From: Ruminococcaceae bacterium AB4001 | Lineage (GTDB): Bacteria; Bacillota; Clostridia; Saccharofermentanales; Saccharofermentanaceae | Assembly: GCA_000621765.1 (NCBI GenBank) | Contig: JHXJ01000001.1 | Coordinates: 1-64,000 of the forward strand | Direction: 5' to 3' | DNA length: 64,000 nucleotides | Shown: positions 55,350-64,000 of the stretch, piece by piece | Position numbering within the stretch: the first letter of the stretch is position 1 | Layout of the letters: the number at the start of each line of letters is the position of its first letter | Notes under the pieces: model-generated | Seen by the model: only the letters and a program-made list of their open reading frames with translations | Told to the model about the DNA's origin: nothing | Databases searched by the model: none | Translations under genes and position numbers: made by a program

Positions 55350-56327
55350 ATGCAGAACGATCAGTACGGGCAGAACAGCCAAAACGGTGCGCAAAACAAC
55401 CAGTACGGTATACAGAACAATCCTTATCCTAATGTTGCATATCCGCCGGTTCAGTACGGTCCTGCCGTGCAGCCCGCTCCGTATCAGCAAAACGTTCCGT
55501 ATCAGCAGGCTCCTTCTGCCGTCAATTCCGGGAAGTCCAAAAAGACCGCCATGATCTTCTGCATCATATCGAACGTGCTGATGGTTCTTGGCGTACTTGC
55601 CATTCCGTTTCTCTTTGTCATGATCCTTGCGATGGGTTTCGGTGCTGTCGGGGATGCTTTTTACACGGCGTTTCTCATTGCGGTTGCATGTGCGTTAGGG
55701 CCGATCGCGAGCCTTGCTTTCGCAATCGCGGCGAAAGTAAAGAACCGTAAGAGCATCTGGGCAGTGGTGAACATGGTGATCTCAACCATACTGATACTGA
55801 CTCCTGTCGCACTCGGAATAGTCTATGTGAATGACAGGAAAAACAATCCTAAGCCTGTTTCACAAACCGAGGAATGCTGGTACATTTTAAACGAGCACCC
55901 GTACTATGACGAGATGAAGTCCTGCCTTGAAGAGCATGATTTCGACGACACAATGATTGACAACTCGGGACGCAGAATGGCGAGTTGTAATTATATAATC
56001 AGGATATATGTTTCTACTGAATCTTCGGAGGAGAAGCGCAGCGAAGTCAACGAATACCTGAGGCAGATGCGCGACATCTGTATCAAGACGGATGAGATGG
56101 GTATATATCCGGAAGGGATGAGTTTCACGATATGGTTCTTTTATTTCGATCCGGATATTGACAAGAAAGTATATAGTGCAGTTGATATACCTGACATTTC
56201 TGCGGATACTCCGGATGACGAGATAGATGTCGATAAATATATCGACAATGCGCTCTCGGGCGGACTTGTTCCGGGTATTATCTGGGACAAGCTGGGCAAT
56301 GCGAATGTGCAGGTCATAATATATTAA
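55350..56327 (+). CDS. Membrane protein with Gln/Asn/Tyr/Pro-rich N terminus
   Basis: A 325-residue protein. The first ~60 residues are low complexity (QYGQNSQNGAQNNQYG), then about four membrane helices (residues 65-165), and a C-terminal soluble domain ending IDNALSGGLVPGIIWDKLG. I start at the ATG at 55350, preceded by GAGGT, instead of 55293. Its last ~28 residues resemble a fragment directly downstream, so it was once part of a tandem pair. Confidence 0.7.
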   Translation: MQNDQYGQNSQNGAQNNQYGIQNNPYPNVAYPPVQYGPAVQPAPYQQNVPYQQAPSAVNSGKSKKTAMIFCIISNVLMVLGVLAIPFLFVMILAMGFGAVGDAFYTAFLIAVACALGPIASLAFAIAAKVKNRKSIWAVVNMVISTILILTPVALGIVYVNDRKNNPKPVSQTEECWYILNEHPYYDEMKSCLEEHDFDDTMIDNSGRRMASCNYIIRIYVSTESSEEKRSEVNEYLRQMRDICIKTDEMGIYPEGMSFTIWFFYFDPDIDKKVYSAVDIPDISADTPDDEIDVDKYIDNALSGGLVPGIIWDKLGNANVQVIIY

Positions 56328-56328
56328 G

Positions 56329-56430
56329 ATACAAGCCCGTATCGATGATGCTCTCGAGAAGGGTTATTTGTCCAAAGGTACTGTGCCATCGGAAATTGGT
56401 TATGAAGACGTGATGATCGTGGTTTACTAA
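56329..56430 (+). pseudogene. Remnant of a tandem copy of the preceding gene
   Basis: A 33-codon frame without start ends at TAA 56428-56430. It reads ARIDDALEKGYLSKG and then DVMIVVY, matching the C terminus of the preceding protein (IDNALSGGLVPG, NVQVIIY). This is the last piece of a duplicated, deleted paralogue. Confidence 0.7.
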
Positions 56431-56434
56431 GGAT

Positions 56435-57097
56435 ATGAACATAAGAACTAAGACAATCTCAGTAATATTGGCATCTGTGATGATTATGTTTTCGGGATGC
56501 TCATCAGCAAATAAAGACCGGCCTTATGACTCTTCATTTGCCGATGCCAAGGCTTTTGCCGAGTATTGGTGCGGACCTTGTGAAGAGATTGATTCTTATA
56601 CTGTCACTGCAAATGACACAGATATCCTCATACATAAAATCACCGATTCTGAATATGGATTCACATATACTGTTGAAGAGAGGTATCATGAGTATTCGAA
56701 TAAGAGTAAGCCGGTTGCATCTTACTATTGTAGAGATTTTGATTACTACTACCTTAAAGAATTCCTCAACAGAACTGACCTGTCACCGGTGACTGACAAA
56801 TATGATATAACGATCGAGCAGGATGAGCTGATCGAGACAAAAAATAAAGATATCTACAACATATATTTTAATGGTATCTCGATGTGGACAGACAGGTCTC
56901 TGACTGATGCAGAGGGCAGCGAAGTAATGGAGTTTGTCTATAACGCTCTCGACAGCTTTGACACCCGTGATCACTTCACAAAAGATCCTAATTGTACTTC
57001 TGTAAGCTATGCTCTGTATTGTGCACCCAGAGAGGAAGAAGCTGTGGTAGGAACACCGCACCATATGTTTTCTGGGCGCTACGGCTACAGGCAATGA
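56435..57097 (+). CDS. Putative lipoprotein
   Basis: A 220-residue protein with lipobox MFSGC (Cys22) and a soluble outer domain of no known family. AAGGAT lies directly before the ATG. It follows the remnant by 4 bases. Function unknown. Confidence 0.7.
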   Translation: MNIRTKTISVILASVMIMFSGCSSANKDRPYDSSFADAKAFAEYWCGPCEEIDSYTVTANDTDILIHKITDSEYGFTYTVEERYHEYSNKSKPVASYYCRDFDYYYLKEFLNRTDLSPVTDKYDITIEQDELIETKNKDIYNIYFNGISMWTDRSLTDAEGSEVMEFVYNALDSFDTRDHFTKDPNCTSVSYALYCAPREEEAVVGTPHHMFSGRYGYRQ

Positions 57098-57195
57098 GAG
57101 CCCAACCTAACGCTTGCGGCATTATTGAATAATAGAATGGAACATATAATAAACAGAATAGTGAAATAAGCAAATCGCTGTTTGATGAGGTAAAG

Positions 57196-57717
57196 ATGGT
57201 AATAATATTAACAGGCGCATCCCATATCGGAAAAACGGTTCTGGCACAACGGATGCTTGAGAAATATAAATATCCTTATTTTTCAATTGACCATTTGAAG
57301 ATGGGGCTTATTCGCACCGGGATGACTGCTCTCACACCTGAAGATGACGATGAGCTTACAGATTATCTTTGGCCAATAGTTCGAGAGATTATAAAGACTG
57401 CTGTTGAAAATGAGCAGAACCTCATCGTTGAAGGCTGTTATATACCTTTTGATTGGCGAAACAGTTTTGATGAGCTGTATCTTCAATCAATAAGATTCAT
57501 TTGTCTTGCTATGTCAGATGAATATATAGATTCGCATTTTGCAGATATAAAAGCACATGCTTCTGATATCGAGAAGCGGCTTGATGATTCCTATTGTACG
57601 GCTGAACAACTGAAACAAGATAATCGCCGGATCATAGATGGTTTCAAATCTAATGGAGAACATGTTACTCTGATCACAGAAAACTATGATGATCCAATTA
57701 AGGGAGTTTTGGATTAA
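57196..57717 (+). CDS. P-loop NTPase, small kinase-like
   Basis: A 173-residue protein with Walker A GASHIGKT (7-14) and the size of adenylate-kinase-like or zeta-toxin-like nucleotide-binding proteins. No lid or substrate motif is clear. GAGGT precedes the start. No antitoxin partner is visible. Confidence 0.75.
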   Translation: MVIILTGASHIGKTVLAQRMLEKYKYPYFSIDHLKMGLIRTGMTALTPEDDDELTDYLWPIVREIIKTAVENEQNLIVEGCYIPFDWRNSFDELYLQSIRFICLAMSDEYIDSHFADIKAHASDIEKRLDDSYCTAEQLKQDNRRIIDGFKSNGEHVTLITENYDDPIKGVLD

Positions 57718-57773
57718 TAAATATAGTTTGCCGGGATAGCAAGTTATATAAACAGTAAATGAGGCTGGTATAA

Positions 57774-58016
57774 ATGAGTTATTTCAGATACGAAGATAAA
57801 CAGATCGGAGATTTCTTTCACAAGCCTATGGATGAGCTAAAGGTTCCGGTGTTGTTGACGGGAAGTCTTGAGGATGATCTGTTCCCGAAGGGGCATTGTA
57901 AGGTCGTTTTTGATGAGATTTGCGCGAAGACTTCATTTGCGAAGGTGCATATATTTGATCACGGCGACCATCCCGCAATGCTGAGTAATATGGATGAGTT
58001 TGTTAAGTTATGTTAG
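57774..58016 (+). pseudogene. C-terminal fragment of an alpha/beta hydrolase
   Basis: An 80-residue frame matches only the end of an alpha/beta hydrolase: LKVPVLLTGSLEDDLFP (acid region) and HIFDHGDHPAM (catalytic His). The nucleophile half is missing. The start codon is probably incidental, so the fragment is not expected to be active. Confidence 0.7.
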
Positions 58017-58055
58017 CGGATGAGGATCTCGCATAAGACAGTTGGGAGAAGTGAG

Positions 58056-58514
58056 ATGTATATTGTCAAAGCAGAGGAAGATCAGATAGAAAAAATCGTA
58101 GATATATCTGTCAGAGCTTTTGAAACAGATGTAAATGTCGGCGGAGTAAAAGGTGATTGTCCGCCCGGATTTGATTCAGTTGAATGGCATAAACAAATGG
58201 CCCGGGAGGGGCATTTGTATCAGGCAATGATAGGAAAAGATCTGGTAGGAGCTGCCATTGTATTTCCAGATGAAACAAATAACAGCGTATACATTGGCAG
58301 GATATTTATTGACAGCATCTATCATAGAAAAGGTTACGGAATTCTTTTGATGGAATGCATAGAAAAGGAATTCCAGTGTGCTGCTGAGTTTAATCTGGAT
58401 ACCCCATGCTGGAATGAGCGTACAAATGCTTTTTACAGAAAATTAGGCTATCGTATCATAAAAACTGAAGATGGTTTCGTCTTTTACCGGAAAAGAAAAA
58501 GTGAACCCGATTAG
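58056..58514 (+). CDS. GNAT-family acetyltransferase
   Basis: A 152-residue acetyl-CoA-dependent transferase with the CoA-binding pattern IYHRKGYGILLM and a C-terminal NxxTNAFYRKLGY. I start at the ATG at 58056, preceded by GGGAGAAG, rather than 58020. The acceptor is unknown. Confidence 0.88.
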   Translation: MYIVKAEEDQIEKIVDISVRAFETDVNVGGVKGDCPPGFDSVEWHKQMAREGHLYQAMIGKDLVGAAIVFPDETNNSVYIGRIFIDSIYHRKGYGILLMECIEKEFQCAAEFNLDTPCWNERTNAFYRKLGYRIIKTEDGFVFYRKRKSEPD

Positions 58515-58602
58515 GAACGCCGATAGTATATCAAACCAGCAGTAAAGTGGACTAACACATAATAATTCTGCAAAGAAACGGTGTGTTCCTGATTTACCCT
58601 AA

Positions 58603-58758
58603 TTATCCCGTTTTTTTCACAAACCGGTGAAATATAATATTCATAGGGTGGCCGAATCGGGAGGTGCATGGAATTCCGATTATGAATATATCGGTTGGCA
58701 ATGGTGGCTTGCACGTACTGATAGTGGTGAATGGAAGTTGATGACATGGGGATATTAA
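58603..58758 (+). pseudogene. C-terminal remnant of a secreted or NTF2-like protein
   Basis: A frame without start, after an in-frame stop, runs to TAA 58756-58758 and reads SGGAWNSDYEYIGWQWW, then RTDSGEWKLMTWGY. This Trp/Gly-rich end is typical of extracellular NTF2-like/DUF4829-type proteins. The upstream part of the gene is missing; the rest of 58515-58847 shows no gene. Confidence 0.55.
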
Positions 58759-58847
58759 ATTGCTGATAAGTTTCAAATACCGAGATAGAGTATTATTTCA
58801 TCAAGAAGATTTGCTAATAAAATGGTTTATAGTGGATCAGGGATAAA

Positions 58848-59195
58848 ATGAAACGTAATATTGGAATAATATTGATTATGATATTTGTTCTGGGGCTATT
58901 CGGCTGTAGTATCCCTAAAAAATTAACTCTTGATAAGGTTGTTGAGTTGTCTGCAAAAGGGTATGAATTGACTTGGAGTGATTTTGAACAATATTATGGT
59001 TACGAATGTGGGTCCGGTCTTTATATCTTGTGTTATCAGATCGATGACGATTATGAAGTGCGGATAGGAGGCTTCTCGCCTGAGGATAAATTACCTATGT
59101 ACATTTATCTTGAACGAAAGAACAATACAGGTGATCCCCAATTCATTGATATTAGAAAAGAAAATGTAGAAGATTTTATCAATGCAACCAAATAG
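58848..59195 (+). CDS. Small putative lipoprotein
   Basis: A 115-residue protein with lipobox LFGC (Cys20). No family recognised. The ribosome binding site (AGGGATAAA) is close to the ATG. Function unknown. Confidence 0.65.
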   Translation: MKRNIGIILIMIFVLGLFGCSIPKKLTLDKVVELSAKGYELTWSDFEQYYGYECGSGLYILCYQIDDDYEVRIGGFSPEDKLPMYIYLERKNNTGDPQFIDIRKENVEDFINATK

Positions 59196-59230
59196 CTTGA
59201 TATATCAGCAGTATGAACAAGGGGATAATT

Positions 59231-59773
59231 ATGGAATACTTAAAATCGCAGAACAAAGAAAAATACAAAGAGGAGATGGCAGATCTTTTCTTTAAAAGCG
59301 CCCAGCTTATCAAGAATCCTAAAGCTGAGCTCAAATCATTTTATGGTGTGGCAATAGCAGAATTAATTCTGGCCGGTATAGGCATTTTCCTGGTAACAGT
59401 CGGTCTGGTGTTAACTTTGATCAGAAATCAGTTAAACGGATCCGCGGTTGCCTTCTTTGTTGTTATGTTTGTAATCTTCATAATTATCGGCATGCCTCCT
59501 GTTCTGGTATTTAGCGCAAGAAAGAGGATAAAAAACCGTCCGGATAATGATAATCATTTTGACTGTGATAAGGATGGAGTTATATTTATTACCTCTCAAG
59601 GTGAGCGAAAAACATACTGGGATAGTTTTCAGGCCATAAGGACTTTTAAATATACAATGGCATTCATCCCCCAAGATCGAAAAGGGATGTATCTTCTTGT
59701 TCCAATCGAGAATCTCCAAAATGTTACGTCTTTTCTTGAAGAGAATGATATTAATATCGAAGTAATTAGATAG
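59231..59773 (+). CDS. YcxB-like membrane protein
   Basis: A 180-residue protein with two membrane helices (about residues 38-60 and 72-95) and a C-terminal YcxB-like domain (DKDGVIFITSQGERKTYWDSF, then VPIENLQNV). I start at the ATG at 59231, preceded by AAGGGG, instead of 59213. Function of the family is unknown. Confidence 0.75.
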   Translation: MEYLKSQNKEKYKEEMADLFFKSAQLIKNPKAELKSFYGVAIAELILAGIGIFLVTVGLVLTLIRNQLNGSAVAFFVVMFVIFIIIGMPPVLVFSARKRIKNRPDNDNHFDCDKDGVIFITSQGERKTYWDSFQAIRTFKYTMAFIPQDRKGMYLLVPIENLQNVTSFLEENDINIEVIR

Positions 59774-59809
59774 TATTTCCAGCAGGAAAAGGGACTAAAG
59801 AAAAAAACA

Positions 59810-60277
59810 ATGAAGAGAAAAATAGCGATAGTCTTTGCAATTGTAGTTATTCCAATAATACTTTTGTCGATAATTCTATATTTGTCACAGTTTCATTTTG
59901 ACTTTTCACAGGATTATAGAAGTGTAGAAGGATATGAAAACATAGTTTTTAAGGATTCCAAGAGTGATCAGTGTTTCCGTTTATGTGCATGGGGGTTAAT
60001 AAAAGCAGAGAGCTATCCTGAATTTCAGGATCATCGTGAAACAATCGGTATACCATATGATGAATACCGGTCATTAATTGAGCATGCTGACGGAGGGTAT
60101 ATTTGGCAAGCAGTCTCCTCTCCTGACGGAAGATACATTTTGTATGTTGAGAAAGTGGGCATCTCGGGAACAACAGATGATGAGGATGTGTATTACAAGG
60201 TGTATTCGCCGGATGACGGCACGACTACAACCATTTATTCCGGATACAGACAGTATTTGCTGGTTGATTGGAAATAA
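59810..60277 (+). CDS. Membrane-anchored protein, unknown function
   Basis: A 155-residue protein with one N-terminal membrane helix (residues 5-26) and a small outer domain with the segment SSPDGRYILYVEK, a pattern like one blade of a propeller. No family named. The spacing of 36 bases from the previous gene fits a shared transcript. Confidence 0.65.
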   Translation: MKRKIAIVFAIVVIPIILLSIILYLSQFHFDFSQDYRSVEGYENIVFKDSKSDQCFRLCAWGLIKAESYPEFQDHRETIGIPYDEYRSLIEHADGGYIWQAVSSPDGRYILYVEKVGISGTTDDEDVYYKVYSPDDGTTTTIYSGYRQYLLVDWK

Positions 60278-60324
60278 CTATTGCAAGGAGAATTATGAAA
60301 AAGCGTGCACAAAGGAAATGACAT

Positions 60325-61002
60325 ATGGAACTGAAGAAACTTAATGAACATATATGGTATATGCCTTTCGAAGAAGAGCGCGACCGTCCGAATCTCGGAT
60401 ATATCAAGGGCGATAAGATGAGCCTGGCTATCGATGCGGGCCATTCGGAAGCGCACCTCAGGGAGTTTTACGATTTGCTCCAAAAGGCGGGATTGCCTCT
60501 GCCTTCGCTTACGGTCATTACACACTGGCATTGGGATCACACTTTCGCGATGCATGCCGTAAACGGTCTTACCATTGCAAACAAGACGACAAACGGGCAT
60601 CTTCTGGAATTCATGAAGAAGATAGAGACGAGTGGTCCTGATTCGTTCTTGAATATGAACGACAGTGTTCGAAAAGAATATGAAGGCGGTAAAGAAGTGA
60701 TCATCGTCCCGGCTGATATTGTTTTCGAAGGCGACATGACGATCGACCTTGGCGGATGCACGGTAAAGATCATGCAGACTAAGGCTCCTCACACAGACGA
60801 TTCAACGCTTGTGTATGTGTGCGAAGATAAGACATTGTTCCTCGGTGATGCCACTTGTGCTCAGTTTCCTAATGGCGGCAGGGATAAGGATCTTGCAAAC
60901 GAATTGGCTGACAAGATCAGAACGATCGATCCGAAGATATGCGTTGAGGGGCACTGGCAGCCTGTAGAGACTGAAGATACCCTTGCTGATCTTCTGGCCT
61001 GA
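60325..61002 (+). CDS. Metallo-beta-lactamase-fold hydrolase
   Basis: A 225-residue protein with the metal-binding motif HWHWDH (67-72), further ligands around PHTDDS and LGDAT, and an EGHWQPV near the end. It is a complete MBL-fold hydrolase; known members include thioesterases, lactonases and phosphodiesterases. AAAGGA precedes the start. Its GC content is higher than that of the genes on its left. Confidence 0.9.
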   Translation: MELKKLNEHIWYMPFEEERDRPNLGYIKGDKMSLAIDAGHSEAHLREFYDLLQKAGLPLPSLTVITHWHWDHTFAMHAVNGLTIANKTTNGHLLEFMKKIETSGPDSFLNMNDSVRKEYEGGKEVIIVPADIVFEGDMTIDLGGCTVKIMQTKAPHTDDSTLVYVCEDKTLFLGDATCAQFPNGGRDKDLANELADKIRTIDPKICVEGHWQPVETEDTLADLLA

Positions 61003-61030
61003 GTGTAGCAGTATGGAAGGAACACATAAA

Positions 61031-61215
61031 ATGAACAAAAAGAAGATAATTGCGTTTTTTCTGTACTTACTATTCTGATCGCCTCTGTCCTCACAGGCTG
61101 TAAAAGTCAAGAAGACAGGCAGAAAGCTGTCATACAGGCATTTGGCATTCATGAAACGGAAGATGTCAGCAGTATAGAAATGACAGTGGCGGTATCAAAA
61201 GTCAGGTCCGACTGA
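61031..61215 (+). pseudogene. Frameshifted small lipoprotein gene
   Basis: The ATG frame (MNKKKIIAFF) stops early, but one added base in the T6 run at 61055-61060 joins it to a frame reading SVLTILIASVLTGCKSQEDR, a lipobox LTGC, and ending at TGA 61213. The 3' end overlaps the stop of the convergent gene at 61195. It is a pseudogene, a phase-variable gene, or an assembly error. Confidence 0.55.
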
Positions 61216-62295
61216 GCCGCACTCCATACAGAATTTGCCGGTGTTGGAGGCTCCGCACATGGGGCACTTCCATCCGTCGGGTTTTTTTGCTCCGCATTCG
61301 GGACAGAACTGAGCCGTATTTCCCTGTTTGCCGCATGCCTTGCAGTTCCAGGTGCCTGGAGTTGGTGAAGCTGCCTTTTCTGCTGTCTGATTGGCATTCG
61401 CATTTGCAGCCTGCTGCTGCGCCATAGACATCATGCCCATGATGCCCATCATTCCGAACGCGTTGGCCGGCTGTGAATTGTAGGGATAATACTTCTTCGT
61501 ATCTATCTGTGATGTTGAATCGAATTCCGAATTGGACGCAATGTAATTCAGGAGCTCAAGCGTTTTGTCAGGATCTGTGAATATCCTTTCCTTTGTCTTA
61601 CCGAACTGGATGAAGCTTTCCCATTTGCCGGGTTCAACGTATGCTTCGGCAGGATCCTTGCAAAGCTCTCTGACCTTTTCCTTTATATCGGGAATCAGGC
61701 TGTCCGGGACTTTGTATTTTTTCTCGTTGAGACCTTCTCTGATAACGACAAAATATTCATCGCCGAATGACCAGAGGCGGCTTGTCTCGGTGTCGGGGAA
61801 CATTGTCCTGATAACTGCAGGAGGCGTATTGTCCGGTCCGCAGTATATCTGATGGTAGATCGTTTTGAGTTCGAATTCTTCAGGCAACGCGGGATTTGGA
61901 TAACAGTGATTGATGAGACCCCTCCTGTCCAAAGGTTCGCCCAGCTCATCTTTTAATTCAGTCAGCATTTTCAGCATGAGCTCGTCATCAAAGTCATACC
62001 ATGTGTTTTTGTTATCTTCGTATATCTCGATAACCGCTGCTGTCGTTTTGCCGTTATGCTCGGTTCCCCTCGGGAAATAACCGTCATGGCTTCCCGTAGC
62101 CTTTGACAAGACCTCTTCCTTAAACTGTTCACCTCTTTCTTTGGTGACGGCATAGTCCTTGTTGCCGCATGTCAGAAGATAAACTCCATTCTTGACTGTG
62201 GCAAGACGGAAATCGGGATTTAACGGAGGTCCTCCGCAAAGAGTCGTTTGGAACTGATAGTTTACAAGATCCCTGTATGCGATATAAACAGACAT
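61195..62295 (-). CDS. Double zinc-ribbon protein, unknown function
   Basis: A 366-residue protein that is a paralogue of the divergent gene at 62511. It starts SVYIAYRDL and has a shared domain (YPNPALPEEFELKTIYHQIYC, then FTDPDKTLELLNYIAS), a Met/Gln/Ala-rich segment (FGMMGIMGMMSMAQQQ) and two C-terminal zinc ribbons with eight Cys (CKACG, CPECG, CPMCG, CMECG). I start at the ATG at 62295 by homology with the paralogue. Function unknown. Confidence 0.8.
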   Translation of the reverse strand: MSVYIAYRDLVNYQFQTTLCGGPPLNPDFRLATVKNGVYLLTCGNKDYAVTKERGEQFKEEVLSKATGSHDGYFPRGTEHNGKTTAAVIEIYEDNKNTWYDFDDELMLKMLTELKDELGEPLDRRGLINHCYPNPALPEEFELKTIYHQIYCGPDNTPPAVIRTMFPDTETSRLWSFGDEYFVVIREGLNEKKYKVPDSLIPDIKEKVRELCKDPAEAYVEPGKWESFIQFGKTKERIFTDPDKTLELLNYIASNSEFDSTSQIDTKKYYPYNSQPANAFGMMGIMGMMSMAQQQAANANANQTAEKAASPTPGTWNCKACGKQGNTAQFCPECGAKKPDGWKCPMCGASNTGKFCMECGSVGPDF

Positions 62296-62510
62296 AACCT
62301 GCATGCTCCCTCTTTTCAAAATGTCATATCATAATACATAGAATATATCACACCAGGAGGACTCAATTGGTTTGATAATTGTTTAGTTATATATTCTTTC
62401 TGATTTGGATTTTCGGATTGTTTGTGGACAAGAATGTTAAACTGATCTGTGAAAAAACGTCCGAGACTACTGTAAAAGAAACAAAGAAAGGAACCTGAAG
62501 TAAAGAGAAT

Positions 62511-63566
62511 ATGTATATTTATATCGCTTACAGAGACCTGAAAACACATTACACTCAGAATTCCCTCTACGGCGGAGTGCCATACAACAACGATTACAAG
62601 TTCACAGCCATAAAGGATGGTCTTTACTATCTTCTTACTCTGAATGGTGCGAACTATCGCGTGTCAAAAGAGGCCGGAGAAAAGTTTATCGAAGATGTCT
62701 TGAATAAATGCACGGGTGAACATCAGGGTTCCTTTCCTTTTGTTCGGTCACTTAACGGTAAGGATATGGCTGCAGTTATCGAGCGGTCGCGCGAAGTGGA
62801 TTTGCGCGGGCGCGGGCATTTATCAAGTCAGAATTTCTATTACGATATGGACGCTGACGTTCTGTATCAGATGTTGGAAGAACTGAGGGCAGGGTCAGGA
62901 GAACCTATGGATAAACGTGCATTAATGAACTACTGCTATCCTAACCCTACACTGCCCGAAGGTGATTTTGATCTTACCGGGATCTATCACGGCATTTACT
63001 GCACGCCGGACAACAAGCCTAATTCCGTAATTCAGACCGTTTTCCCGGATAAGAAGGTCAGTTGCTTTTCAATAAGCAAGAACGGCGCTTACATTCAGAT
63101 GAGAGTCGATGACAATAAAGTGATGAGCAACGTGCCGGCAGAACTGATCCCGGAGATCAAGGAGAAGGTGAGACAGCTCTGTGCTGATCCGAAAGAGGCT
63201 TATGTTGAACACGGCGATTGGGAAGGCTTTATCAGATTCAATAATGACGAGGAAATCTTCACTGATCCGGATAAGACACTGGAACTGCTTAACGAGATTG
63301 CATCAAAGAGCGAGTACGACAAAACTGAAGCGGTGGATACAAAGAAATATTACACTGTAGGCAAAGCCCCGCCCGGAGGTTTTGAAGGATTTGAAATGTT
63401 CGGCATGATGGGTGGTTTTCCTGTTGCTCCTTCAGTTTCTCCGGCTGACACGCCTTCCGCAAGCACAGAGGAGCCTGCTTCGGATAGTAAGAAATGTAAA
63501 TTCTGCGGTGCGGATGTCACACATGGGCAAAAGTTCTGTTCAGAGTGCGGAGGCAAAGTAGAATAA
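62511..63566 (+). CDS. Single zinc-ribbon protein, paralogue
   Basis: A 351-residue paralogue of the preceding gene: YIYIAYRDLKTHYTQN, then YPNPTLPEGDFDLTGIYHGIYC and FTDPDKTLELLNEIAS, a Gly/Met-rich segment, and one C-terminal zinc ribbon (CKFCG, CSECGG). The two genes are divergent and share a 215-base gap (62296-62510) with no obvious operator. Function unknown. Confidence 0.8.
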   Translation: MYIYIAYRDLKTHYTQNSLYGGVPYNNDYKFTAIKDGLYYLLTLNGANYRVSKEAGEKFIEDVLNKCTGEHQGSFPFVRSLNGKDMAAVIERSREVDLRGRGHLSSQNFYYDMDADVLYQMLEELRAGSGEPMDKRALMNYCYPNPTLPEGDFDLTGIYHGIYCTPDNKPNSVIQTVFPDKKVSCFSISKNGAYIQMRVDDNKVMSNVPAELIPEIKEKVRQLCADPKEAYVEHGDWEGFIRFNNDEEIFTDPDKTLELLNEIASKSEYDKTEAVDTKKYYTVGKAPPGGFEGFEMFGMMGGFPVAPSVSPADTPSASTEEPASDSKKCKFCGADVTHGQKFCSECGGKVE

Positions 63567-63637
63567 TGATGATAAGCAGAACCTATGTAAGACATGGATG
63601 AGTTAAGTCAATTAAATCAGGAATGAGGTAAGTGTAT

Positions 63638-64000
63638 ATGAAAATACTGATCTTCAATGGTGGGCCACACAAAGGAAATACATGGCGGCTAACTCAGATT
63701 GCAAAGAGTTATATTCAGAAAATTGATAAGACAGTCCAATTTTGTGAAGTGCATTTATCAGATATAGATATCCCATTCTGCACAGGCTGCAGTAACTGTT
63801 TTCGCAAAGGACATAAAACTTGTCCGCATCATAATAAAATACAGCCAATAATAGATATGATAGAAGAATGCGATGCAGTTATTTTCTCTATTCCTTGTTT
63901 TCAGGGGCATTTGCCCGGAATTATGAAAAATTTTACAGATCATATGGCATTTATGCTGCATAGGCCGAGATATTTCAAAAAGAAGGCTCTTATAATCAGT
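63638..64000 (+). CDS. Flavodoxin-family NAD(P)H-dependent oxidoreductase (partial)
   Basis: The first 121 residues of a gene cut by the window end. The N terminus MKILIFNGGPHKGNTW is the phosphate-binding loop of the NADPH-dependent FMN reductase family; CTGCSNCFRKG and a CP near 70 are common in iron-sulfur-containing or cysteine-rich members. GAGGT precedes the start. The rest is outside the window. Confidence 0.85.
   Translation, partial: MKILIFNGGPHKGNTWRLTQIAKSYIQKIDKTVQFCEVHLSDIDIPFCTGCSNCFRKGHKTCPHHNKIQPIIDMIEECDAVIFSIPCFQGHLPGIMKNFTDHMAFMLHRPRYFKKKALIIS

Noticed and set aside
62400-62450. TTGTGGACAA near 62424 read as a DnaA box
   Set aside because: Single imperfect match far from dnaA.

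Overview
The window looks like the replication-origin region of a Gram-positive bacterium of the class Clostridia. The signs are a dnaA-dnaN-recF-remB-gyrB block, parA/parB with perfect parS palindromes, a class D type sortase, many lipoproteins with a lipobox, and strong GGAGG ribosome binding sites. Base composition is moderate and falls in the right-hand third. I cannot name the genus from sequence alone.

Layout. (1) 1-13.6 kb: the 5' part of an IS1595-like transposase cut by the window edge, a TetR/PEP-utilising-enzyme pair, a large TIR/transmembrane/beta-propeller protein, a DHH phosphoesterase, an EamA exporter, a TerB-like protein and a two-component system. (2) 13.7-27.4 kb: housekeeping genes mostly on the minus strand: tRNA-Arg, mfd, pth, glmU, a lactate/malate-type dehydrogenase, thrS, metF-metE with a divergent LysR regulator, and tRNA-Ser. 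(3) 27.4-36.4 kb: parB, parA, three parS sites, gyrB, remB, recF, dnaN, a candidate oriC and dnaA, all on the minus strand. (4) 36.5-44.0 kb: sortase, purA, two paralogous lipoproteins and guaA, all on the plus strand. Strand use switches close to dnaA, as expected for an origin. (5) 44.0-64.0 kb: an accessory region that starts at the 3' end of guaA. It carries small cargo genes, gene fragments, and a direct-repeat module that supplies near-identical promoter and leader sequences to unrelated genes.

The most interesting signals are these. First, a 225-bp module beginning in the last codons of guaA is repeated at 45.79 kb, and its last 92 bp occur a third time at 51.33 kb. Each copy places a TATAAT box, a conserved upstream block and a 5'-terminal 7-bp hairpin with compensatory base changes in front of a different gene: a diguanylate cyclase, a DUF1349 protein and a PNPOx-family protein. 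Second, a cas2-like remnant lies between the first two modules. Third, DnaA has Lys at the normally Asp position of its DNA-recognition motif (GGRKHTTV), I found no canonical TTATCCACA boxes beside it, and an unusual WTTTGAACA motif occurs four times in the dnaA-dnaN gap. Fourth, ParB carries a histone-H1-like Lys/Ala/Pro tail of about 100 residues.

How the genes work together. Replication initiation (dnaA, dnaN, recF, gyrB) and segregation (parA, parB, parS) form one block. metE and metF are translationally linked and probably activated by the divergent LysR protein through a palindrome near -66. A second LysR protein at 47.4 kb has the same geometry in front of a four-gene unit that includes an exported aldo/keto reductase. 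glmU-pth-mfd forms an operon with overlapping ends. The right-hand third contains at least six broken or remnant genes, which points to repeated gain and loss of DNA next to guaA.
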